From positions 1-7,465 of the forward strand of contig JAJCXL010000169.1 in the NCBI GenBank assembly GCA_029263435.1: a stretch of DNA of 7,465 nt, in the 5' to 3' direction. The DNA is from Acidobacteriota bacterium. Its GTDB lineage: Bacteria; Acidobacteriota; Vicinamibacteria; Marinacidobacterales; SMYC01. This document shows, piece by piece, positions 1 to 6,152 of the stretch. The position numbers were made by a program, and so were the translations under genes. The notes under the pieces were generated by a model. That model ran no database searches, was not told where the DNA came from, and saw only the letters and a program-made list of their open reading frames with translations. Each line of letters opens with the position of its first letter. The first letter of the stretch is position 1.

Positions 1-1004
1 CAAGGCAGCATCAAAAAGCCCGCGATGACGAACTGAGAGAAAAACAACGTCGCGTCCCGGCCCTCGATGGAGGCGTAGAAGTTCAAAAATGCGAACGGGA
101 GGCTCCGGGCCACGATCAGGCTCGCGAAAGCGAGCGTGGCCGAAGCGATCAGTGCGGTCGCGAGACGAAGATAAGGCCGTGCGGTGCCGTGGCGACGCAA
201 GTGCCGAGCCGCAAGGGCCGAGCCTATCGTCAGACCCAACAGGAACGTCGACAACATGATCGACACGCCGTAGACCGAGGAGCCGTAGACCATCGACAGC
301 GTCCGCCCCCAAGCGACCTCGTAGACCATCGCGCTGCCACCCGAGACCGAGACCGCAGCGAGCACGGGCCAAGGGATGGTCGCAGCTTCGCCTTCAGAGG
401 GTTCGACGATCCGCGGGGGCTCTGAGGCGGGGTTTCTCCGCCGCCACAAAACCAGGCTCGCCGCGACGAGAAAATCGAGCCCCGCCCCGACCCAGAGCGT
501 CGCCGTGAGACCAACGCCGGGGAACAACCAGAACACCGCCAGCAAAGGTCCCAACACCGCGCCCGCGGTGTTGACGGCATAGAGCTGGCCGAGCCCGACC
601 GAGACCCGCTCGTGCGCGAGCGCCCGCACCAATAGAGGTAGGGACGCTCCCATCGCGATCGTGGCCGGTAACAGGCTCACCAACGCGAGCACGAAACGAA
701 GCTCCATTCCCGGGACGCTCCCCACCGCGTGCAAGAGCGCCGGCGACATCACCGCATAGAGCCCGATGAACCCTTCCAGGAGCGCGAAAATCAAGATCGG
801 ATCGCGTTTGGATACGCTTTTCAGGGTCGAGCCGAGACTCCCGAGAGCCATGCCTCCCATGAAAGCTCCGAGGACCACGCCGACCGCGGTCGATGTCGTG
901 CCGAGCGACAGGAGGAGGAGCCGAGTCCAAGAGGATTGGAAAAGGAGAGCGGCGAGACCGCTGACGAAGAATGTGATGAGTAAGAGGACGCGCTGGGGCG
1001 ACAC
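1..1004 (-). CDS. Fused MFS/spermidine-synthase-like membrane protein, membrane domain only (partial, runs off the window start)
   Basis: The reverse strand is open from a GTG at 1004-1002 to the window edge (about 334 residues). The protein is strongly hydrophobic and is built from two similar halves. Residues about 14-60 have SGLAALLFQSSWTRLLLLSL followed by a Gly-rich GAFMGGMALGS segment. Residues about 221-266 repeat this as SGGSAMVYEVAWGRTLSMVY followed by FLLGLTIGSALAAR. Between them, GQLYAVNTAGAVLGPLLA (139-156) is also typical of the family. This pattern is known from membrane proteins annotated as fused MFS transporter/spermidine synthase, in which a soluble aminopropyltransferase-like domain often follows the membrane part. 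Any such domain would lie outside the window, so an enzymatic role is inference. GTG 1004 is chosen because the hydrophobic segment starts right after it and it lies 13 bases past the upstream stop. An in-frame TTG at 1034 is possible but less likely. No strong Shine-Dalgarno is seen, so translation may be coupled to the upstream gene. Confidence 0.88.
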   Translation of the reverse strand, partial: MSPQRVLLLITFFVSGLAALLFQSSWTRLLLLSLGTTSTAVGVVLGAFMGGMALGSLGSTLKSVSKRDPILIFALLEGFIGLYAVMSPALLHAVGSVPGMELRFVLALVSLLPATIAMGASLPLLVRALAHERVSVGLGQLYAVNTAGAVLGPLLAVFWLFPGVGLTATLWVGAGLDFLVAASLVLWRRRNPASEPPRIVEPSEGEAATIPWPVLAAVSVSGGSAMVYEVAWGRTLSMVYGSSVYGVSIMLSTFLLGLTIGSALAARHLRRHGTARPYLRLATALIASATLAFASLIVARSLPFAFLNFYASIEGRDATLFFSQFVIAGFLMLP

Positions 1005-1017
1005 GTCGGATCTTAAG

Positions 1018-3867
1018 CTAGACGGTCCGATCAATCAAGACTTCATCGTCGAATTTGAGATAAGCGACTTCCCACAGGTTGTCCTCGCGCGCGGTATCGA
1101 GAACGAGCGTCGCCTCGACGCGGGCCACTCCCCTCTTCAACAAGAAGAATCGGCAGGACTGCTCGTCGAGGCTGAAGGTCGGCTGCTCGAACTTCTCATC
1201 ATAGTCGTCGGGCAAGGACTTTCCGTGAGCCTCGAGCGCGCCGCGAACGACGTCGGTGACCCGGGGGGCCAGATGACGCACCTGCCACGCGTTTCTGCGT
1301 CGATCATAGTCGAGGAGCACGACTTTCGACGTGTGGTCGGTGAATCGAATCAGAGCGCGACAACCGAGAGTGCCTTTGATTGCGTGAGCCTCGAAGCTCT
1401 CGACGTCCCGCTCCCAATCGATCCCGCGCGCTTGCGCGTGCCTTTGGACCGCTTCGGCGACGTCGGGCTTTCGGAACTCGAACTCGGTCGGAAGCTCCGC
1501 TGTCTGTCGCTGCAGCCAGGGGTTGATCGAATGGCCGACGACGGCATTGAGATATTTGAGCGCCCGCTCGTATTCTTTCAACGTGCGCGCGAGCTCATCC
1601 GTCCCTCTCGATTTTTCGACCGTCGCGGAGAGCTCGGACACTTTACGCGACAACCCTTGCAGGATCTTGTGGACCTCCGCCGCGTCCTCTTTGGCTTCGA
1701 GGTCTTTCTCCGCAATGAGATCGGTGAGCTTGTCGATGAGCTCGATGAGCTCTCGCGCGTAGCGAAACCGTGAGAGCAAGAGGTGACGGTTCGGCTCGGT
1801 CGGCTCGTAGAGCTTCTTCACGAATGACGGAAGCGAGCGCCTCGTCTCTTTCGTCAACAGCACGTCACTCGAGAACAGCTTGTAGAACATCTGATAGACG
1901 AGTGATTGGTTCAAGAGCTGGCGCTTCAGCTTCTCCTCGATCGCGGCTTGCTCGGAAGCGTCCCCCCGGGCCCGCCTCATGATCTCGACCGGGCTCGTCC
2001 CCATGCGCGTGACCCGCGAGCGGACCAGACCCACGAGAGTGTCATCCGAGCCGTGCCACACTTCCGCAAAATAGGGATCCCCGTCGCTCGCAATCGCGCC
2101 GCTTCGCACGCGTTCCTCATGGACGGCCGCGCCGACTTGCTGAATGCGCCCAAGCGCGCTTCGCAGGCTCTCCACGTTTCCGTCGAAGATGTCCCGGCGG
2201 ATCTCGTCGATGAACGCCTCCGCGCGCTCGTCATCCTCCGGTCGATAGCCCCGCGATAAGAGAGCTCTTCGCATGTCCACCGAGACCGGCACCGCTTGAA
2301 GGCGTGAGCGCAGCTCGACGCCTCCGTTGAGCTCGACGTCCAGACGATCGACGAGGATCTCGACGAGGCTGGACCGATCCTTGGCGGACATTGCCGTCTC
2401 TCCATAAAGTGATGTCCACGTCGACAGCTCGTCCGGCGTCAAGGCCACCACTCCCGCTAGCCGCATCAAGCGGCGCTCATCCACGGCCTCGAGGTCCGGC
2501 CAATCCAGATAGCGGAGCTTCAAGAACAGGTCTTGCGCGAGGGCGTGATGGGTTTGAGCGGGCTCGATGAGCTCCGTCAAAAGCTCCGCATCCTCCGGAT
2601 CGATTCTGTCGAGCGAGCCCAACTCGGTCAGAAGCTCGGGGAACTTTGCGCGGATCGCTTGCCACAGACGAAACTGTGATCGGTTCAGGCGGACGACATG
2701 CTCGAGCGACGCGAGCGCGCGCTCGTCGAGCTCCGGCTCCACCAGAGTGGTAAAGACCGTCACGAGCGCGGTGGTGCGATGGATCGCCGCCGGCTTCAAG
2801 CTCTCGATGATGGTCCTCAGGTAGCCGTGCTCCTGGAGGACGATCGGCCGCACCTGGGAGACGCTCTTGCGAAGCACCGGCTTCACTGCCTCTGCGGTTT
2901 GCGCCATCGGCGTCTCGATAGCGACGCACTTCGCGATCAGCAGTCGAAATAGCTCCGCTCGACCGGCCAGAGCGTGACGGGGCTCGGGCTCCGCGCGCTC
3001 CCGGATGAAATAAGCGAGTGGCACCACGACACGATCGACGATCCGACGATCGAGCGCGTCGAGTGTCCGTCGCCTCTCGTCCTCCGAGGCGTCGTCGGGC
3101 AGCGGCAAAGCCTCGGAGAGCAGCCTCTCCAAACGGGCCTCGAGGAGCCGATAGCCGTTTCGATACTGCGCCGCGATCAGCCGCTCCCGGATGAGATCGG
3201 ACTCCAGCCGGATCCCGTCTCGCGCGTTATCGAGAAGCACCATCTCCACCGAGCGAAAGAAGCGATCGAGAGACTCTCGACAGCTGTTCCAATAGCGCGT
3301 GATGCTCTTGTCGAGCGCGTCGGTGCTCCCGTCGTCATGAGCGAAGGCCTCGGCGGTCGTCGGAAGGGCTAAGACCTCCACTTGCTCGAGCATGTGGCGC
3401 CGGATGACTTCGTCCCGATAGGTCGCGAGCCGCTGGACAAAAGTCTCACGCTGAGGGAACAACGATCGGGCGCCGGGCTCAGTGAACTCGGTCGCGAGGG
3501 CGGTGAGCAGGGAGGTCGTCATCTCCGCAATCGACGTGTCGAGCCGCGCGGTATAGGCGCCGTCGAGCGTGATCTCGAGCAAGCCTTTCAGCGTCTTCGC
3601 CGACGCTTCCTCATCGAGCCGCCGGTGGATCTCCTCTACGAGCTTGGTCCGGACTTCGCTCAGGAGCACCGTCGCCCGATTGTGGATCCTCTCCTTGAGG
3701 ATGAGCTTCGCCTCTCGACTGCGGGCCTCACGGGTGGCGGCGTCCACCGGGTCGTTCGAAAGCGAAACGGGAAGCAGGGCACGGGCAGCCTTGACCGCGG
3801 ACTCGTCGGGAGGGGTTGGAGTCGCCCCTAGAAGGCGGCCGAGTCGCTTACGAAATCGATCGAGCAT
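1018..3867 (-). CDS. Uncharacterised 949-residue helical, coiled-coil protein
   Basis: I do not recognise this protein or any catalytic motif in it. It has an uninterrupted 949-codon frame with GC-rich third positions and is clearly coding. It starts with a basic amphipathic segment (MLDRFRKRLGRLLG), and no signal peptide or membrane span is visible, so it is probably cytoplasmic. Residues about 50-690 are Arg/Glu/Leu-rich and look almost entirely helical. Residues about 700-775 have the heptad-like, Lys/Glu-rich character of a coiled coil (for example RELIELIDKLTDLIAEKDLE). Residues about 790-949 change to a beta-rich globular region with two similar strand motifs around Trp861 and Trp932. 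The ATG at 3867 is the only good start near the 5' end, but no Shine-Dalgarno precedes it. The gene is first in a two-gene unit with the polyamine-synthase-like membrane protein 13 bases downstream, suggesting a shared membrane-associated or polyamine-related process. That link is inferred from position only. Confidence 0.88.
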   Translation of the reverse strand: MLDRFRKRLGRLLGATPTPPDESAVKAARALLPVSLSNDPVDAATREARSREAKLILKERIHNRATVLLSEVRTKLVEEIHRRLDEEASAKTLKGLLEITLDGAYTARLDTSIAEMTTSLLTALATEFTEPGARSLFPQRETFVQRLATYRDEVIRRHMLEQVEVLALPTTAEAFAHDDGSTDALDKSITRYWNSCRESLDRFFRSVEMVLLDNARDGIRLESDLIRERLIAAQYRNGYRLLEARLERLLSEALPLPDDASEDERRRTLDALDRRIVDRVVVPLAYFIRERAEPEPRHALAGRAELFRLLIAKCVAIETPMAQTAEAVKPVLRKSVSQVRPIVLQEHGYLRTIIESLKPAAIHRTTALVTVFTTLVEPELDERALASLEHVVRLNRSQFRLWQAIRAKFPELLTELGSLDRIDPEDAELLTELIEPAQTHHALAQDLFLKLRYLDWPDLEAVDERRLMRLAGVVALTPDELSTWTSLYGETAMSAKDRSSLVEILVDRLDVELNGGVELRSRLQAVPVSVDMRRALLSRGYRPEDDERAEAFIDEIRRDIFDGNVESLRSALGRIQQVGAAVHEERVRSGAIASDGDPYFAEVWHGSDDTLVGLVRSRVTRMGTSPVEIMRRARGDASEQAAIEEKLKRQLLNQSLVYQMFYKLFSSDVLLTKETRRSLPSFVKKLYEPTEPNRHLLLSRFRYARELIELIDKLTDLIAEKDLEAKEDAAEVHKILQGLSRKVSELSATVEKSRGTDELARTLKEYERALKYLNAVVGHSINPWLQRQTAELPTEFEFRKPDVAEAVQRHAQARGIDWERDVESFEAHAIKGTLGCRALIRFTDHTSKVVLLDYDRRRNAWQVRHLAPRVTDVVRGALEAHGKSLPDDYDEKFEQPTFSLDEQSCRFFLLKRGVARVEATLVLDTAREDNLWEVAYLKFDDEVLIDRTV

Positions 3868-3927
3868 CGAGTCTGTATCGATGAAGGGGAGGTTCGGGCT
3901 TTTCGAGGCTCCGACTTGATGTTCTCT

Positions 3928-3936
3928 ATCCTACCA
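3928..3936 (-). promoter_or_regulatory. Possible extended -10 promoter for the 949-residue protein gene
   Basis: On the reverse strand, TGG followed by TAGGAT forms an extended -10-like element about 60 bases upstream of the ATG at 3867. No recognisable -35 box lies at the right distance, so the call rests on one degenerate hexamer plus the TG dinucleotide. It is the best candidate in the 3868-3960 gap, but weak. Confidence 0.22.
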
Positions 3937-3971
3937 TGAGCATGGAGTTTCCACCGACCGCTCGCCTAAAA

Positions 3972-4000
3972 TTGACACCGACCCGGCCCTGTGCTAATTT
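3972..4000 (+). promoter_or_regulatory. Sigma-70-type promoter of tRNA-Glu
   Basis: A perfect TTGACA (3972-3977) is followed by exactly 17 bases and then TAATTT (3995-4000), preceded by TGC, giving an extended -10. Transcription would start near 4007, leaving a leader of about 23 bases before the tRNA at 4030 for RNase P to remove. Spacing and orientation fit the tRNA and nothing else nearby. It may also be the only promoter for the peptidase gene at 4170. Confidence 0.85.
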
Positions 4001-4029
4001 TTCGTCTGCACTACGGCAGTTGACCACGT

Positions 4030-4105
4030 GGCGCTATCGTCTAGGGGACTAGGACGGGTGGTTCTCAGCCATCAAACCGGGGTTCGAATCCCCGTAGCGC
4101 TACCA
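4030..4105 (+). tRNA. tRNA-Glu, anticodon CTC
   Basis: A full cloverleaf of 76 bases folds by eye. The acceptor stem is GGCGCTA (4030-4036) with TAGCGCT (4095-4101), where the first pair is a G-U wobble. The D arm begins GTCT. The anticodon arm is GGTGG-TTCTCAG-CCATC with anticodon CTC, which reads GAG (Glu). The T arm is CGGGG-TTCGAAT-CCCCG, the discriminator is A, and CCA is encoded at 4103-4105. Starting at 4030 puts T at position 8 and G at position 10, as expected, and keeps the T stem intact. Starting one base later would break both. It has its own promoter upstream and a terminator hairpin that begins at the last base of CCA. Confidence 0.97.
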
Positions 4106-4133
4106 AAAAGGCGCCTTCAACGGCGCCTTTTTT
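4105..4133 (+). terminator. Rho-independent terminator after tRNA-Glu
   Basis: An A-run plus GGCGCC (4105-4115) pairs perfectly with GGCGCC plus a T-run (4122-4132), with the six-base loop TTCAAC and a T6 tract at 4128-4133. The A-run on the left arm makes it structurally bidirectional, but no minus-strand gene ends here. It lies between the tRNA and the peptidase gene with only 36 bases left before the ATG. Confidence 0.92.
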
Positions 4134-4169
4134 GTTGTCCGGCGGGCGCGGCGAGCGAGTAGGAGCGAC

Positions 4170-5105
4170 ATGGACAAACCGTCGACGAAACGCCAGGCCC
4201 GACCCGCGATCCTGGTCCATGGGGGCGCCTGGGCCACACCCAAACAGGAGCACGACGACCATCTCAAAGGCGTCCACCGCGCCTCCATGGAAGGGTTCGA
4301 GATTCTTTTGACCGGTGGCTCCGCCGTCGACGCGGTGCAACGTGCTGTCGAGCACATGGAAGCGGACGCCACCTTCAACGCCGGACGAGGCGCCGTGTTG
4401 AACATCCACGGAGCGGTGGAGCTCGATGCCGGCATCATGGACGGCAGCACTCTCGAGGCTGGGGCGGTCGCTTGCCTGTCCGGCGTCCTCCACGCCGTCG
4501 CTCTCGCTCGCAAAGTCATGGATAGCTCGCCCCACGTCATGATGGTCGGTGAAGGTGCCCACGCACTCGCCCTCGAGACCGGGATCGAGACCTGTGAGCC
4601 CGACAGCTTGATCGAGGAGCGCGAACGGCGGCGTTACGAGAAGGCCAAAGCGTTAGGTCAGGCAGACGCCCAAGACCAGCTCGGCGGAGCCGCAACACCC
4701 GGAGACACCGTCGGCGCCGTCGCGTGCGATGCGAACGGGCACGTCGCTGCCGCCACCTCCACGGGAGGATCTCTTCTCAAGCGGTCCGGGCGGGTCGGCG
4801 ACTCCCCCATCGTCGGATCCGGCTTCTACGCCGACGACCGCAGGGGCGCGGCCTCTTCTACGGGTTGGGGTGAAGGCATCATGCGGCTCGCGCTCGCGCA
4901 CCGCGCGGTCCAATCCTTGACCTCTCGCATCGGAGCCACTGCCGCGGCGCAACAAGCCGTTCGTGCCTTGGAATCCCGGACCGGGGGGCGGGGCGGCATC
5001 ATCCTCGTCGATCCCAATGGCCAGCTCGGGTTCGCGTTCAACACACCGTGCATGGCCCATGCCTACATCAACGAAGGCATGACCGAGCCCGTCGTCAGTA
5101 TTTAG
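4170..5105 (+). CDS. iaaA: Isoaspartyl peptidase / L-asparaginase (Ntn hydrolase, peptidase family T2)
   Basis: The 311-residue product hydrolyses beta-aspartyl (isoaspartyl) dipeptides and L-asparagine. In this family the precursor cleaves itself before a threonine that becomes the nucleophile of the beta subunit. Visible motifs in order: HGGAW (17-21), TGGSAVDAV (48-56), NAGRGAVLN (70-78), ELDAGIMDG (84-92), GDTVGAVA with the expected cleavage between Asp179 and nucleophile Thr180, ATSTGG (Thr198), GRVGDSP (Arg208, Asp211) and SSTGWGE (Thr231, Gly232). These line up with Thr179, Thr197, Arg207, Asp210, Thr230 and Gly231 of the E. coli enzyme (321 residues), so the protein looks complete and active. 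The C-terminal segment FNTPCMAHAY departs from the more usual Arg/Gly-rich form. No signal peptide is seen, so it is cytoplasmic as synthesised. ATG 4170 has AGGAG at 4161-4165, four bases upstream. No promoter is visible between the tRNA terminator and the start. Its last 11 bases overlap the convergent DUF3047 gene. Confidence 0.96.
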   Translation: MDKPSTKRQARPAILVHGGAWATPKQEHDDHLKGVHRASMEGFEILLTGGSAVDAVQRAVEHMEADATFNAGRGAVLNIHGAVELDAGIMDGSTLEAGAVACLSGVLHAVALARKVMDSSPHVMMVGEGAHALALETGIETCEPDSLIEERERRRYEKAKALGQADAQDQLGGAATPGDTVGAVACDANGHVAAATSTGGSLLKRSGRVGDSPIVGSGFYADDRRGAASSTGWGEGIMRLALAHRAVQSLTSRIGATAAAQQAVRALESRTGGRGGIILVDPNGQLGFAFNTPCMAHAYINEGMTEPVVSI

Positions 5106-5754
5106 ACGCGCCCGCTGACGAGCCCAGCACCAGGTCGTCGAACCACGCCGTCGCCTCCGAGCGCGTGTTGTCCGTGTCCACCATCAACGCCACTGCAGTC
5201 ACTCGCCCCGGTGGCTCCCCAAAGAAACGCTCGTAATCTGCGCGCACGTCGCGCCGTTCCGACAGCCACTCGCCGGTGCGTCCGTCACCACTTCGCACCA
5301 CGATGGTCGCGACATTCTTAGTGTAGGGGCTCGGATAGACACTGCCGACACGTTGCTGCCCCGACCAAACGTACATGAGCGCCCGCGTCTTCCGGTCGAA
5401 CGCCTCTCCGTCGAACATGACCGCGACCCGGGCCGCGTAATCGTCACTACCCCGACGCCGCTCATCGTCGATGTGGTCGAGGCTCATCGTCACCCGCCAC
5501 CGCCACGAAAGTCGGGTCTCTTCGTCCACGGAGTGATCGAGCTTCCGCCACAGAGCCGACGCTGAGCTCATGCTGTCCACCCGCAAGAACCGATTGCCCT
5601 CGTCCTCCTCCAGACGAAAGACGTTCGCCTTGGCTGCCAAAGCATGCTCCGTCCACGCCGCACCCCAACCGGTCTCGAACCCCGAGAACAAATCCGGTGC
5701 ACCCCCGCCTAGCCCAGCGGTCGCGAGCACGACCAAAAGCAGAAACCTCATCAT
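5095..5754 (-). CDS. DUF3047 family exported protein
   Basis: The 219-residue product begins with a short signal peptide (MMRFLLLVVLATAGLGGG, then APDLF), so it is probably exported to the periplasm or cell envelope. The rest matches what I know of DUF3047: LSWRWRV (about 82-88), DDYAARVAVMFDG (104-116), ALMYVWSG (125-132), YPSPYTKN (140-147), ERRDVRADYERFFGE (166-180) and a closing MVDTDNTRSEATAWFDDLVL (191-210). The fold is likely a beta-sandwich. No catalytic activity is established for the family that I can state. Starts: GTG 5772 adds six residues ahead of the signal peptide, ATG 5754 is chosen here, and ATG 5751 is equally plausible. None has a clear Shine-Dalgarno, and a TATATT lies only five bases upstream of ATG 5754. 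The stop at 5097-5095 lies inside the convergent peptidase gene, with no terminator between them. Confidence 0.9.
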   Translation of the reverse strand: MMRFLLLVVLATAGLGGGAPDLFSGFETGWGAAWTEHALAAKANVFRLEEDEGNRFLRVDSMSSASALWRKLDHSVDEETRLSWRWRVTMSLDHIDDERRRGSDDYAARVAVMFDGEAFDRKTRALMYVWSGQQRVGSVYPSPYTKNVATIVVRSGDGRTGEWLSERRDVRADYERFFGEPPGRVTAVALMVDTDNTRSEATAWFDDLVLGSSAGASKY

Positions 5755-5759
5755 TCTTG

Positions 5760-5765
5760 AATATA
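5760..5765 (-). promoter_or_regulatory. Possible -10 box of the DUF3047 gene (leaderless arrangement)
   Basis: Read on the reverse strand, TATATT ends five bases before the ATG at 5754, so a transcript starting at normal distance would begin at or within a base or two of the start codon. No matching -35 box is seen 17 bases upstream (the hexamer there is AGCGAA). It is an AT-rich patch in GC-rich sequence with no ribosome site after it. It could be chance. Confidence 0.25.
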
Positions 5766-5801
5766 TGTCCACCGGCTCGCGTTTCGCTATCGCACAGTTC
5801 C

Positions 5802-5830
5802 TTGACGGGACTCACGGCCCTTGCTAGACT
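5802..5830 (+). promoter_or_regulatory. Sigma-70-type promoter of tRNA-Arg
   Basis: TTGACG (5802-5807), a 17-base spacer and TAGACT (5825-5830) preceded by TGC form an extended -10 promoter. The layout is the same as for tRNA-Glu. The expected start is near 5837, about 18 bases before the mature tRNA. It lies back to back with the 5' end of the DUF3047 gene. Confidence 0.82.
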
Positions 5831-5854
5831 TCGCGTCTCGCCGTTCCACCCAAA

Positions 5855-5931
5855 GCGCCCTTAGCTCAGCTGGATAGAGCGACGGACTACGAATCCGTAG
5901 GTCGGGTGTTCGAATCGCCCAGGGCGCGCCA
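5855..5931 (+). tRNA. tRNA-Arg, anticodon ACG
   Basis: A complete 77-base cloverleaf. The acceptor stem is GCGCCCT (5855-5861) with AGGGCGC (5921-5927), all Watson-Crick. The D stem is GCTC/GAGC. The anticodon arm is ACGGA-CTACGAA-TCCGT with anticodon ACG, which reads CGN arginine codons after A-to-I editing. The T arm is GGGTG-TTCGAAT-CGCCC. The discriminator is G and CCA is encoded at 5929-5931. A short T-run follows CCA directly, but I see no terminator hairpin. The 3' end of tRNA-Arg genes is a common target for integrating elements, and the unfamiliar stretch 5932-6887 begins right here. Confidence 0.97.
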
Positions 5932-6152
5932 CTTTTCTGAGATGGGTTCCTAGACGGTTCCAGTTTCGTTTCGTTGTCTTCGAGACGGTCTACGTAGCGC
6001 TCCTCGTTTTCCTTTCGAATTTCGCGGTGCAACATCGTGGTGGGACGACGTCACGCGACGCCTATGGGGCGGAGAAGGGAAGTGTGTACTCGGGTTTCTA
6101 CGCCCGTTACCCACTTCACGTGTCGGCGTGAGCAGGGTACCCTTAGGTTGTT
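5932..6152. other. Region without a convincing gene, downstream of tRNA-Arg
   Basis: This 221-base stretch is less GC-rich than the flanks, particularly 5941-6030, which has several TTTCG-like runs. It contains short repeats (GGTTCC at 5945-5950 and 5956-5961; GACGGT at 5953-5958 and 5983-5988) and the inverted repeat at 6108-6139. Reading frames are short. The only one worth noting runs from GTG 6037 or ATG 6064 to a TGA at 6154-6156. The antisense frame crossing the tRNA is a known artefact type. No terminator for tRNA-Arg is evident. Confidence 0.6.
6108..6139. repeat. Imperfect inverted repeat upstream of the small Cys/His protein gene
   Basis: The arms TACCC-act-TCACG (6108-6120) and CGTGA-gca-GGGTA (6127-6139) pair as 5 bp, a 3x3 internal loop and 5 bp, around the six-base loop TGTCGG. 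It ends 13 bases before the GTG at 6153 and has no T-run, so it is not a standard terminator. It could be an operator for a dimeric regulator or an RNA hairpin in the leader. Confidence 0.5.

Noticed and set aside
230..930. Minus-strand frames of 116 and 178 codons
   Set aside because: They overlap the GTG-started membrane protein in other frames. Their products are Arg/Ala/Gly-rich with no membrane pattern, while the chosen frame shows clear family motifs.
766..1773. Long plus-strand open frame (335 codons) spanning the operon junction
   Set aside because: It is antisense to two well-supported minus-strand genes. Its product has no domain pattern and simply reflects GC-rich codon bias on the other strand.
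4024..4031. Palindrome CCACGTGG at the 5' end of tRNA-Glu
   Set aside because: Eight-base palindromes are expected by chance in GC-rich DNA. It overlaps the mature tRNA start and has no partner site.
4065..4562. Minus-strand frames antisense to tRNA-Glu and the start of the peptidase gene
   Set aside because: One ends in an antisense-tRNA translation (GFEPRFDG), and both are shadows of the strongly supported peptidase.
5787..6035. Minus-strand frame crossing tRNA-Arg, with a product containing AIRTPDLRIRS
   Set aside because: This is the familiar spurious translation of the antisense strand of a tRNA gene and is not a real protein.
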